Shown piece after piece: positions 54,110-63,421 of a stretch of 64,000 bases of DNA. The DNA is from Prodigiosinella aquatilis (GTDB lineage Bacteria; Pseudomonadota; Gammaproteobacteria; Enterobacterales; Enterobacteriaceae). Under the pieces are notes generated by a model. It did not search any database. It saw only the letters and a program-made list of their open reading frames with translations, and was not told the DNA's origin. Location: assembly GCA_030388725.1 (NCBI GenBank), contig CP128857.1, positions 124,001 through 188,000 on the forward strand. The letters run 5' to 3'. The position numbers and the translations under genes were made by a program. Every line of letters starts with the position of its first letter. Position 1 is the stretch's first letter.

Positions 54110-55107
54110 GCTGATACCGTCCAGAATGCGCATTGTGCGGGTTGCTGTAACAACGCCTTAAGTTCGGCATCCAACTTACATATCGTCAGCGTGGCGCCGG
54201 TCATTTCCATCGAGGTGGCATAGTGTCCGACTAGTGGCATGACCAGGGTGATGTCAAGCGCGTTTAAGCGTTGGTGTAAGTGGCGATAGAGAATATAGAG
54301 CTCTTCTGGCGGTGTTGCGCCAAGAGAGTTGACGAGCAGTGTTATTTCATCTCCCGATGCCAGCGGCATGTCGTCGAGCAGGCGTTGTAACATTTCGTCG
54401 GCGATTTCATCCGCCGATCTCAGTTTGTCACGCCAAATGCCCGGTTCCCCATGTATGCCGATCCCCATCTCGATCTCATCATCTGCCAGAGAAAACGTTG
54501 GCTGTCCAACGGCGGGAACCGTACAGGGGGTCAAAGCGCATCCGATAGAACGCGTGGCGTCTGCCGCTTTTTGCGCTACTCGGGCCACTTCATCCAGTGA
54601 TGCCAACGTCTCAGCCATTGCGCCCGCCAATTTAAACGCATAAACCATGCCTGCCACACCACGACGTTTGTGTTTTTCATGCGGCGGAGCGGAGGCAACA
54701 TCATCGCTCAGAAGTACGGTGCGGCAGGTAATATTCTTTTCAAAGTCAACGGTTTCGGCTGCCATATCAAAGTTCATGATATCGCCACCGTAGTTACCAT
54801 AAAGTAATAACACACCGTTACCCTGGTCGGCATAGCCGATGGCCTGCGCCATCTGTATCGAGGACGGAGAGGAAAAAACGTCGCCGACGGCGGCGGCATC
54901 CAGCAACCCTTTGCCCACATAGCCGGTAAAAATAGGCAAATGTCCGGAGCCACCGCCCGTAACGATACCCACTTTCCCTTTTTGCGCGGGTGTCCGGCGC
55001 GTAATCACCCGGGGAACGGGTTGCTGATAATACTCACTATGTGCGAGGCATAATCCTTCCAGCATTTCATCAACATAGTGTTCGGGATGGTTCATTATTT
55101 TTTTCAT
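54106..55107 (-). CDS. DhaK-type kinase subunit
   Basis: The 333-residue DAK1 domain has GIVTGGGSGHLPIFTGYVG (residues 47-65), GNYGGDIMNFDMA (104-116) and the covalent substrate-binding His219 in GIGIHGEPG. Together with the overlapping DhaL gene it makes a two-subunit kinase like those used for dihydroxyacetone, L-erythrulose or D-erythrulose. It is fifth in the operon, after the tctA gene. Confidence 0.9.
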   Translation of the reverse strand: MKKIMNHPEHYVDEMLEGLCLAHSEYYQQPVPRVITRRTPAQKGKVGIVTGGGSGHLPIFTGYVGKGLLDAAAVGDVFSSPSSIQMAQAIGYADQGNGVLLLYGNYGGDIMNFDMAAETVDFEKNITCRTVLLSDDVASAPPHEKHKRRGVAGMVYAFKLAGAMAETLASLDEVARVAQKAADATRSIGCALTPCTVPAVGQPTFSLADDEIEMGIGIHGEPGIWRDKLRSADEIADEMLQRLLDDMPLASGDEITLLVNSLGATPPEELYILYRHLHQRLNALDITLVMPLVGHYATSMEMTGATLTICKLDAELKALLQQPAQCAFWTVSA

Positions 55108-55144
55108 ACCACACTCCTTTTAAACGCTATTCCGATAGTCAGAA

Positions 55145-56650
55145 TCAGGCTGTTTTTCGAAAGGATCTGATCAAGGCCATGACTTGCAGAACCACGACGA
55201 TGAGAAATAAGAAGGCTAAAACACCGGCGACCGGGCGTTCGACAAATGCCAGTAGATTACCGTCAGATTTCAACAGGGAAGAGAGAAGGTTCTTTTCCAA
55301 CAGCGGGCCCAGAATCATTCCGAGAATAATGGGGGCGATAGGGTAACCGTCTCGCTGTAACAGATAACCAATGATGCCCATGACCAACATGACAACAATG
55401 GATGCCATGGAGTTATTGATCGCATATGCGCCCACAATACTGAAAATAATCACGATCGGATAAACGATGTCTTTATTGACAGTCACAATCTTCTTCAGGA
55501 AGCTGACGACCAGCAATGCGAGGGGAATGAGTATCAGATTGGCGATAAAGAACAGGATAAATACCGCATACAGCTTTTCGGGCTGGAATAGAAAAAGTGA
55601 TGGGCCTGGCTGCATATCCTTCATGTACAACACCCCAATGATGATTGCTGCGGCAGAATCACCTGGAATACCAAATACGAGAGACGGGATCCAACTACCC
55701 GCCAGACTGGCATTATTGCTGGATGAGGCATCGGCAATGGCATCCTCTGAGCCTTTCCCGTACTGCTCTGGTGTGGCGGATAATTTTTTGGACAACGCAT
55801 AGGAGATCCAGGCCGCTATGTCTGCTCCGGCACCGGGGAGTGCGCCAATCAGTGTGCCAAGCACACTACTGCGAAGGATACTGAACTTGCGTCTTAGCAA
55901 CAGGCTGCCCAACCCACTGAATATATTCAGAGACACTTTCTTTTCATCTAGTTGACTTACGCTGAGTGGGCGCTCTTTGAAACGATTAGCGTAGTATTCG
56001 ATGGCTCCGGCGATAGCAAACAGACCTATCATGGCGGGAATAAAACTGATGCCTTCCAGCAGCGCCACCTGTCCAAAGGTAAAACGAGCCTGGCCGGTAA
56101 AATCATCATAGCCGATGGTTGATAGTGCCAGACCGAGGAATAGCGCCAGCATACTTTTTACAATTTCCTGACCGGCAATTAATGTGGCGCAACTAAGACC
56201 GAGCAACGCCAGCCATACGTATTCAAACGAACTGAAATTCAAGGCAAATTTGGCCAATCCAGGCGCGGCAACCGCCAGAATGATTGAGCCAATAACCCCG
56301 CCGATAACTGAACTGACTAAACCTAATCCCAATACCCGGTTGGTTTTTCCTTGTAAAACCAGCGCATGTGCATCATCAACATAGGCCGCAGAAGCGGGAG
56401 TTCCTGGAATATGTAATAGTGCCCCCGGAATATCGCCAGCATAAATAGATGACGCGCCGACGGAGATCATTAATGCAATGGCCGGAATCGGATCAAGAAA
56501 GAAGGTGAAAGGCACCATTAGCGCCACCGCCATTGTGGCGGTCAGTCCGGGAATGGCACCAACGAACAAGCCAAATAATCCGGCAGCAATGATTGCCAGT
56601 ATGGCACTTAGATTAATATATGAAAAAGCATTAATCAGCAGATCCATCAT
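55145..56650 (-). CDS. Tripartite tricarboxylate transporter large permease (TctA)
   Basis: The 501-residue membrane protein has about eleven hydrophobic segments. The TctA signatures are GLFVGAIPGLTATMAVALMVP near residue 26 and GTLIGALPGAGADIAAWISY near 266. It forms the channel of a TTT importer with TctB and TctC. The substrate is a carboxylate; the family takes citrate, tartrate and sugar acids. Confidence 0.93.
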   Translation of the reverse strand: MMDLLINAFSYINLSAILAIIAAGLFGLFVGAIPGLTATMAVALMVPFTFFLDPIPAIALMISVGASSIYAGDIPGALLHIPGTPASAAYVDDAHALVLQGKTNRVLGLGLVSSVIGGVIGSIILAVAAPGLAKFALNFSSFEYVWLALLGLSCATLIAGQEIVKSMLALFLGLALSTIGYDDFTGQARFTFGQVALLEGISFIPAMIGLFAIAGAIEYYANRFKERPLSVSQLDEKKVSLNIFSGLGSLLLRRKFSILRSSVLGTLIGALPGAGADIAAWISYALSKKLSATPEQYGKGSEDAIADASSSNNASLAGSWIPSLVFGIPGDSAAAIIIGVLYMKDMQPGPSLFLFQPEKLYAVFILFFIANLILIPLALLVVSFLKKIVTVNKDIVYPIVIIFSIVGAYAINNSMASIVVMLVMGIIGYLLQRDGYPIAPIILGMILGPLLEKNLLSSLLKSDGNLLAFVERPVAGVLAFLFLIVVVLQVMALIRSFRKTA

Positions 56651-56659
56651 CGCTCCTGG

Positions 56660-57097
56660 TTAAAATAATTTACCGGCAGGTAATGCTACCAGTAGAACTT
56701 TGGCGAATAAAAGATAGATAAGCGATGAAAATACAATAGCGAGTATTGTCATCCATATCCGATGCGTTTTGATAAATTTTAACATCAATGAAAATAATAT
56801 AATGCTGGTGGTAATAATAAATCCAAGATAGTCGACAAATAATAGATAGAAAATAATGGGTGTAATAACAATAACACTGCCAGTGATGGTCATGGTCTTA
56901 TTGGGTAATGACCGCGATTTTTTCACTGCTTTTATACTAAACTCTAATAGAGAAAATATAATAATACCGACACCCACGAATGCTGGCATAAATCCAGCGC
57001 CAAAATTACCAATATCCCTTAAGACATATTGACTATAACCCAGTAGGAAACAGCCGAAAGCAAAAAATATTACAGGTGAGATAAGTGTTTTTTTCAT
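56660..57097 (-). CDS. Tripartite tricarboxylate transporter small subunit (TctB)
   Basis: The 145-residue membrane protein has four hydrophobic segments, the usual TctB size and layout, including GFMPAFVGVGIIIFSLLEF near residue 35. It lies nine bases before tctA and 39 bases after tctC. Confidence 0.85.
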   Translation of the reverse strand: MKKTLISPVIFFAFGCFLLGYSQYVLRDIGNFGAGFMPAFVGVGIIIFSLLEFSIKAVKKSRSLPNKTMTITGSVIVITPIIFYLLFVDYLGFIITTSIILFSLMLKFIKTHRIWMTILAIVFSSLIYLLFAKVLLVALPAGKLF

Positions 57098-57136
57098 TTT
57101 TCTTCAAGTGCTACCTACGTAGCACTCTCCGGTGTA

Positions 57137-58087
57137 TTACTCTGCTTTTAACAATTCGCCGAATTTCTGGTCTTCCTGAGCCATAAACTGAGTTACATCA
57201 TTGCCATATAATGCACTGACTTCAAATCCTTGCTTATTGGCAAAAGATTGTAATTCTCCTGACTGGTAGACTTTTTTCATCGCCGCAATCAATTTATTCT
57301 CTATATCACTCGGCAACGCTTTGGGAGCGGCTAATACATTCCAGGCAGTTAATGTCCAGTTATAGCCGGTTGCTTTTTTAAACACTGGAACATTGGCATA
57401 GAGTTTTGACGGTTCCGGTGACATTATTGCCAGATGGCGAACCATTCCGGCATCAACCATACTTTTCGCTTCGCCTGGCGATGAAGTGATGAAATCAATT
57501 CCCCCGGAAACCAATTCCTGTAATGCGGCGCTTGATCCCTGAGACGGAATATATTTCACGCTACTGGCGGGCAGACCGGCGCTTTTCAACATCCCCAGTA
57601 GATTAAGGTGCCAGATGGAATTTAATCCACTGCCTGATGCTTTCAACTTACCTGGATGTTTTTTGATAAAGTCGATGAGTTGGGTGGCATTCTTGTAAGG
57701 CGAGTCTTTCGCTACTTGCAATCCACCATAGATAACGGCCAGTCGGCTGATTGGTGTGTAATCGGCGTAAGTAAGATCAGTCATTTTCTGATGATGCATC
57801 AAGGCAATTTCTGCCGTGACCACACCAAGGGTATAACCATCCGGCGCGGCTCGTTTCAGGGCATCATGCCCGACTACGCCGCTGCCGCCAGTACGGTTAA
57901 CTACGTTGACGTTGACGCCCAGTTCTTTCTGTAATCCCTGAGCAACCAACCTTGCGACAGTATCGGTATTTCCTCCCGCGCCCCAGGGGACAATTATCGT
58001 AATGGGTTTATCGGGCCATGCGGCAAATACGGAGCTGGATGTTAATATTGTTGCCAGAGTTAATAACTTAATCATTGATTTTTTCAT
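57137..58087 (-). CDS. Tripartite tricarboxylate transporter binding protein (TctC/Bug)
   Basis: The 316-residue protein has a signal peptide (about 1-22, cleavage near SVFA-AWPDKP), then the Bug-family start PDKPITIIVPWGAGGNTDTVARL and VNVVNRTGGSGVVGHDAL. It binds the organic acid in the periplasm for TctAB. It lies 70 bases after the DeoR-PfkB gene and is the second gene of the operon. Confidence 0.93.
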   Translation of the reverse strand: MKKSMIKLLTLATILTSSSVFAAWPDKPITIIVPWGAGGNTDTVARLVAQGLQKELGVNVNVVNRTGGSGVVGHDALKRAAPDGYTLGVVTAEIALMHHQKMTDLTYADYTPISRLAVIYGGLQVAKDSPYKNATQLIDFIKKHPGKLKASGSGLNSIWHLNLLGMLKSAGLPASSVKYIPSQGSSAALQELVSGGIDFITSSPGEAKSMVDAGMVRHLAIMSPEPSKLYANVPVFKKATGYNWTLTAWNVLAAPKALPSDIENKLIAAMKKVYQSGELQSFANKQGFEVSALYGNDVTQFMAQEDQKFGELLKAE

Positions 58088-58157
58088 ACTAATCCTCGTT
58101 ATACAGGTAGGGTAACGATTTTAATAAATTCCACTGGTGCTATTTTTATATAATTAT

Positions 58158-59378
58158 TTAATTGCCATGATGCATTTCTAAACGACGAGTGACTTTTTCA
58201 TGAGTTGGCATGTTAGATACCCCTTCGTGTTCAACAAATACCGCCGTGAATGCTAATGCATAATTTACCGCGTCAATAAGTTGAGAACCTTTCGCCAATT
58301 CAGCCGCCAGTGAACCGTTAAATGCATCGCCTGCACCCATCGCATCAACCATGACTGAAGGTAGTGCCGGCAAATGTTGGAATATACTTCCATCAAAAAC
58401 CAGGCACCCTTTTTTCCCTAAATTAAGAATGACTTTCTTTTTTTCAGGTCCGGCTATATTTTTCATGGCTTTCTTAGCCGAAGCTAAATCGCTTATTTCT
58501 ATACCTGACCATTTTTGAGCTTCAATTTTGTTGGGTATAATATAATCAACATAGGGATAAATCATTTTTGCTTCATTTGAGTAAGGCGCAGGATTGAAAA
58601 TGATCTGAGTCCCTACTGAATGAGCAAATTTAACGGCTTTTAGCTGCGCCTCAACATTTATCTCGCCCTGTATGAGTAATATATCTGTATCGCGTAAATA
58701 GAGGAGGACCGCATCTATCTCTTCCTGCGTTATCGTAATATTTGCGCCAAGATAAACGGCAGTAATATTACTGTGCGTTTCTTGCGAAAAATAGGTCATG
58801 GCGCTGCCCGTGGGTACGGTTGACGACTGGTAAAGCGTGAAGGAGTCAATACCTGAACTTACCAGGTGGTCATGTGCATAAGTACTGAAATGATCACACC
58901 CGACTTTCGCAATAAAATGAACATTTCCTCCAGCCCGGCTGGCAGCCAATGCCTGATTAGCCCCTTTCCCCCCTGGCCCGAATCGATTTTCCTTTGCCAT
59001 AAGAAGCTCACCTTCCAAAGGAAAGTGGTCAACAACAGCAATGATATCCACAGAGAAGGATCCTAAGACACAAACCTTACCAGAGACGGGATGACCCTTG
59101 TCTTTGTACAGAAAATCCTGATTTTTACTCACTAACTCTTGCATCAACGCGCTGACATTCAACCCCATTGTCTGCCATGACAAGGGTTTGACCACATGTT
59201 CGACAATCATGGCACCACCGTGGCAGCGTTGAACCAGGCCACTTTCTTCGAGCTGAGTGAGATCACTACGAATCGTTTCTTTCGTGACGCCATACTGCCT
59301 GGCAAGAGAGGTTACCGTTGCCTGGCCCTGACTACGTAGTGTGTTAAAGATTTTTTTTCTACGCTCTTCAACGAACAT
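58158..59378 (-). CDS. DeoR-type regulator fused to a PfkB-family sugar kinase
   Basis: One 406-residue frame joins a DeoR winged helix (1-56, RRKKIFNTLRSQGQATVTSL and YGVTKETIRSDLTQLEESGL) to a complete PfkB/ribokinase domain (about 100-400). The kinase part has GGKGANQALAASRAGG at 136-151 and catalytic Asp351 in DAMGAGDAFNGSL, so both functions look intact. DeoR regulators usually carry a sensor domain; here the sensor may be an active kinase. It is the first gene of a seven-gene catabolic operon that it probably controls. Confidence 0.9.
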   Translation of the reverse strand: MFVEERRKKIFNTLRSQGQATVTSLARQYGVTKETIRSDLTQLEESGLVQRCHGGAMIVEHVVKPLSWQTMGLNVSALMQELVSKNQDFLYKDKGHPVSGKVCVLGSFSVDIIAVVDHFPLEGELLMAKENRFGPGGKGANQALAASRAGGNVHFIAKVGCDHFSTYAHDHLVSSGIDSFTLYQSSTVPTGSAMTYFSQETHSNITAVYLGANITITQEEIDAVLLYLRDTDILLIQGEINVEAQLKAVKFAHSVGTQIIFNPAPYSNEAKMIYPYVDYIIPNKIEAQKWSGIEISDLASAKKAMKNIAGPEKKKVILNLGKKGCLVFDGSIFQHLPALPSVMVDAMGAGDAFNGSLAAELAKGSQLIDAVNYALAFTAVFVEHEGVSNMPTHEKVTRRLEMHHGN

Positions 59379-59617
59379 GGTTGCCTCCGGTAACTGGAAT
59401 AGAATGTTAACAGAATGATAAGGGGCGAGTTGCGAGGTTCATCAAAGGAGAGTGTAAAAAGCAAAAGCAAAACCAAGTTTAAAATGTGATGCATTCCACA
59501 GTAATAGCCTGTTTTATTATTTCATCTGCTGTTTATTTCTATTTATCAATAAATTGTATTTATTGTGCCACATGGTATTGCTGATTCTCCCTTATGATTT
59601 TTTGTCTGCTCAGGCTC
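59379..59617. other. Promoter region of the DeoR-PfkB operon
   Basis: AT-rich DNA upstream of the DeoR-PfkB start, including runs near 59515-59560. No gene and no clear DeoR operator repeats were seen. A 60-codon frame at 59312-59494 is not supported. Confidence 0.4.
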
Positions 59618-59656
59618 AAAAGCGACCGGCCGATGGTTGATCAGCCGGGCGTTTTT
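59618..59656. terminator. Hairpin after the urea/guanidine carboxylase gene
   Basis: AAAAGCGACCGGC and GCCGGGCGTTTTT pair imperfectly (CCGGC/GCCGG plus CG and A/T ends) around a 13-base loop, 49 bases past the carboxylase stop. T runs occur on both sides, so it may end transcription on the minus strand. Confidence 0.5.
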
Positions 59657-59704
59657 GATTAGCGGATTACCCGGTATGCGTGGCGAAATGCTTGCCTGGC
59701 AGTA

Positions 59705-62700
59705 TCATGCCGCGCTGGGGGTAATCAGTATCAGCAATTGTCCCGCCTGCACCGGGTGACCGGGTTGGTGTTGTAACGTGTGAATCGTCCCGGTTACTGG
59801 CGCGGTAATCGGGATTTCCATTTTCATCGACTCCAGGATGCCCACCGTTTGCCCCGCGTTGACCCTTTCCCCCGGTTTTACCAGCCATTGCCAGACGCTG
59901 CCTGCCACCTGACTTTCCACGCCGCAGCAGTCATCCGGAATCACCTCGTCAGTGCTGTCAGTGTCGTGCAGGCCGCTGTCGAAAGTGAACTGGCCGCCGG
60001 CGCGCCAGCGCGCCAGCTCTTCATCAAACGCCTGTTGACGACGCTGCTGAAAGACGTTAATCCCGTCCTGCTGTTCGATCAGATTCTGCTGATAATCTGC
60101 CAGACAGAACCGGCCTTCCTCTGTCCGTAACGGATAATCCCCCCACGGAAAGCGTTCACGGATCGTCAGCAGCTCGTCCGCCGACACCGGATAAAAGCGA
60201 ATCTGATCGAAGAAACGCAGCAACCACGGTTGGCGGAAGGCGTCGGTTTGGCGATCCCGGTTCCACATTTGTAGCGTACGACCAACAAACTGGTAGCCGC
60301 CAGGGCCTTCCATACCGTATACACACAAATAGGCTCCGCCAATACCGACAGAATTTTCTGCCGTCCAGGTACGTGCCGGGTTGTATTTGGTGGTGACCAG
60401 CCGGTGGCGTGGGTCGATCGGCGTGGCGACCGGCGCACCGAGATAGACATCACCCAGTCCCATCACCAGATAGCGGGCGTCGAAGACTATATCTTTGACC
60501 TGATCCACTGAATTCAGCCCATTGATGCGCCGGATGAATTCGATATTACTCGGACACCAGGGCGCGCCGGGTCGTACTGATTGTGTATAACGGGTGATGG
60601 CTTGCTGACAGGCATCGTCATTCCAACTCAGCGGCAGCCAGACGGTGCGGGATGGCACGGTTGCGTCACGCAGGTCGCCGAGCGCGTCATCAGCACGCCG
60701 TAAGTGTGCCAGCAGGCGATCTCGCGGGCATTGCAGGCTATCGAAATGCACCTGTAGGGAACGGATGCCCGGCGTCAGTTCCTGTTGTCCCGGCAATGGA
60801 TGCTGCTCCAGCCACTGCATCAGCGCATGTACCCGAAAACGCAGGGCAATATCCAGTTGCTGTGCGCCGTATTCCAGGAGCACGAAACGGTCACCCGCGG
60901 CCAGACACATAACGCCGGGGCGCTCACCTTGTGCGGGCTGACTGAACAATACCGGTGAAGGACGGCCTGGTTGTGTTTCATCAGTTAAACACTCATCAGC
61001 CAGATATAAACTCTCATCGTCCAGGCACCGTCCGGCGGCGATGGCGGTTTCCGCCTGCTGCGCCAGTGCGTCAGCCTGTGCCAGTGTTACCGGCACAAAG
61101 CGGATGTTGTCACCGGCTTTGAGTTGCCCGAGTTTCCACAGATCGGCGGCAATCACTGTGGCCGGACAGACAAACCCGCCCAGCGATGGACCGTCCGGCC
61201 CCAGAATTACTGGCATGTCACCGGTAAAATCCACCGTACCAAAAGCGTAGGCATTGTCGTGAATATTTGACGGATGCATACCGGCTTCGCCACCATCACG
61301 GCGCGCCCATTGTGGTTTAGGGCCAATCAGTCGGACACCGGTACGGCTGGAGTTGTAGTGCACCTGCCAGTCAGCGCTGAAGAAATTATCGATATCTTCG
61401 GATGTGAAATAGTCCGGTGCCCCGTGTGGCCCGTAAATCACCCGCAACTGCCAACGGTTACTCCAGTCCTCCCGTGCCGCGCTCGCCGGTTGTTCCTGGG
61501 TTTGCGGTGCTGTCAGATGCAGTGTGTCTCCGGCGCGTAGTGGGCGTCCGGCGTGGCCGCCGAATTTGCCGAGAGTAAACGTGCTGCGGCTGCCGAGATA
61601 CGTTGGGCAAGTCAGGCCGCCGGCCAGCAGCAGGTAACTACGACAGCCCGCGCCACGAATGTCACCGAGAGTCAGTGTCTGGCCACGACGGGCATTGCAC
61701 ACCTGCCAGCCAAGTATCGGTTCACCGTCCAATTGCGCACTGATGTTCGCTCCGGTGATGATAAAGGCGCAATCATGGTTAAAGCATAGCGTCGGGCCGC
61801 GCAGGGTAATTTCCAGCCCAGCGGCATCAGGCGCGTTACCCAATAATTGATTGCCCAGCCGGAATGAACGGCTGTCGAAGGGACCGGAAGGCGGCACACC
61901 GACATGCCAGTAGCCGGTACGGCCAGGCGAATCCTGAAGGGTGGTGAGGGTGCCACCGCTGATTACCTCCAGCGTGGCGGGTTGCCATAGCACATTGCTC
62001 AGCGTGGCGGTAATGATATTACCTTGTTGGATCTCGGGGAGTGTCAGCAGATGGCGCAGCCAGGCGAGATTGGTTTCGATACCGTACAGCGAGGTGGCAT
62101 CCAGCGCCTGCGCCATACCATGCAGTGCAGCAGCGCGGTCAACGGCATGGACAATTACTTTCGCCAGCATCGGGTCATAAAGCGGCGAAACGTCGCTGCC
62201 ATTGTCCAACCAGTGGTCAATTCGCAGTGTTGCGTCGGGAAGGTTATCCGGGAAACACACTTCACTCAGCAGACCGGCGCAGGGCTGAAACTGTTTGGCG
62301 GGATCTTCCGCATACAGTCGTACCTGAATGGCATGACCGCGAGGCGTGGTGTGTAGGCTGGTCAGCGGCGGCAGGCAACCGGCGCCGAGCTCCACCATCC
62401 ATTGCACGATATCAACGCCAAACACCTGTTCGGTGACGCCATGCTCTACCTGCAAACGCGTATTCACCTCCAGAAACCAGAATTGCTTCTGCGTTTCATC
62501 GTAGACGTATTCCACGGTACCGGCGCTGCGATAGTTGACCGCTTGGCACAGCCGGACAGCGGTGGTCTGCAATTGTTGCCGTATCTGGTCACTCAGACCG
62601 GGAGCCGGGGTTTCTTCGATGACTTTTTGGTTACGGCGCTGGGCGGAACAATCGCGCTCCCCTAATGCCATCACGTTGCCTTGACCGTCGCCAAATACCT

Positions 62701-63331
62701 GTACTTCGATATGACGGGCGCGGGCGATGAATTTTTCCAGAAACACGCCGTCATCGGCGAAATTATTACCCGCCAGCCGTTTTACACGGGTAAACGCGTC
62801 AACCAACTCAGCTTCATCGTTGCAGCGCTGCATGCCGATGCCACCACCACCGGCGGTACTTTTCAACATTACCGGATAGCCAATCATCCGTGCCTGTTCA
62901 CCGGCGCTCGCCAGTGAGGTGAGCAGCTCGCTGCCGGGCAGTAATGGAACCTCGTTTTGTCGGGCCAGTTCACGTGCCCGATGTTTGAGGCCAAAGGCCG
63001 ATATCTGTTCCACTGTCGGACCGAGAAACACCACGCCCGCCTGTTCACATCGGCTCACAAAACCGGCATTTTCACTCAGAAAGCCGTAACCGGGATGAAT
63101 CGCCTGCGCCCCGCTTTTGGTGGCGATAGCCAGTAATTTTTCCTGATTCAGATAGGTATCCCGCACCGGACCGTCGCCCAGTGGCCAGGCTTCGTCCGCC
63201 TGACGAACATGCAGGGAATGGCGGTCCGCCTCGGCGTATACGGCGATGGACTGCACACCCATTCTTTTCAGGGTACGGATGATACGCACGGCAATGGCGC
63301 CACGGTTGGCAATCAGTACGCGCTCAAACAT
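59705..63331 (-). CDS. Biotin-dependent urea carboxylase / guanidine carboxylase
   Basis: The 1208-residue multidomain enzyme has an N-terminal biotin carboxylase (MFERVLIANRGAIAVRIIRT, ATP-loop STAGGGGIGMQRC), then KipA/AHS2-like and KipI/AHS1-like carboxyltransferase halves (about 470-1020), and a C-terminal biotinyl domain with Lys1170 in ESMKMEI. ATG 63331 gives the conserved start; the frame opens at 63394. It is co-oriented with a UAAP2-type gene. Those partners are now known as carboxyguanidine deiminases, so guanidine is at least as likely a substrate as urea. No allophanate hydrolase follows it here. Confidence 0.92.
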   Translation of the reverse strand: MFERVLIANRGAIAVRIIRTLKRMGVQSIAVYAEADRHSLHVRQADEAWPLGDGPVRDTYLNQEKLLAIATKSGAQAIHPGYGFLSENAGFVSRCEQAGVVFLGPTVEQISAFGLKHRARELARQNEVPLLPGSELLTSLASAGEQARMIGYPVMLKSTAGGGGIGMQRCNDEAELVDAFTRVKRLAGNNFADDGVFLEKFIARARHIEVQVFGDGQGNVMALGERDCSAQRRNQKVIEETPAPGLSDQIRQQLQTTAVRLCQAVNYRSAGTVEYVYDETQKQFWFLEVNTRLQVEHGVTEQVFGVDIVQWMVELGAGCLPPLTSLHTTPRGHAIQVRLYAEDPAKQFQPCAGLLSEVCFPDNLPDATLRIDHWLDNGSDVSPLYDPMLAKVIVHAVDRAAALHGMAQALDATSLYGIETNLAWLRHLLTLPEIQQGNIITATLSNVLWQPATLEVISGGTLTTLQDSPGRTGYWHVGVPPSGPFDSRSFRLGNQLLGNAPDAAGLEITLRGPTLCFNHDCAFIITGANISAQLDGEPILGWQVCNARRGQTLTLGDIRGAGCRSYLLLAGGLTCPTYLGSRSTFTLGKFGGHAGRPLRAGDTLHLTAPQTQEQPASAAREDWSNRWQLRVIYGPHGAPDYFTSEDIDNFFSADWQVHYNSSRTGVRLIGPKPQWARRDGGEAGMHPSNIHDNAYAFGTVDFTGDMPVILGPDGPSLGGFVCPATVIAADLWKLGQLKAGDNIRFVPVTLAQADALAQQAETAIAAGRCLDDESLYLADECLTDETQPGRPSPVLFSQPAQGERPGVMCLAAGDRFVLLEYGAQQLDIALRFRVHALMQWLEQHPLPGQQELTPGIRSLQVHFDSLQCPRDRLLAHLRRADDALGDLRDATVPSRTVWLPLSWNDDACQQAITRYTQSVRPGAPWCPSNIEFIRRINGLNSVDQVKDIVFDARYLVMGLGDVYLGAPVATPIDPRHRLVTTKYNPARTWTAENSVGIGGAYLCVYGMEGPGGYQFVGRTLQMWNRDRQTDAFRQPWLLRFFDQIRFYPVSADELLTIRERFPWGDYPLRTEEGRFCLADYQQNLIEQQDGINVFQQRRQQAFDEELARWRAGGQFTFDSGLHDTDSTDEVIPDDCCGVESQVAGSVWQWLVKPGERVNAGQTVGILESMKMEIPITAPVTGTIHTLQHQPGHPVQAGQLLILITPSAA

Positions 63332-63421
63332 GACAGAATCTCTTACGGGCAGGTCGTCCTGCGGAGTACAGACGCATACAGTGGGTCGTCCCACGCGTCA
63401 GTATGTTCCGGAAGTTATGTC

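Noticed and set aside
59312..59494. 60-codon minus-strand ORF overlapping the DeoR-PfkB start
   Set aside because: Out of frame with the regulator, no support.
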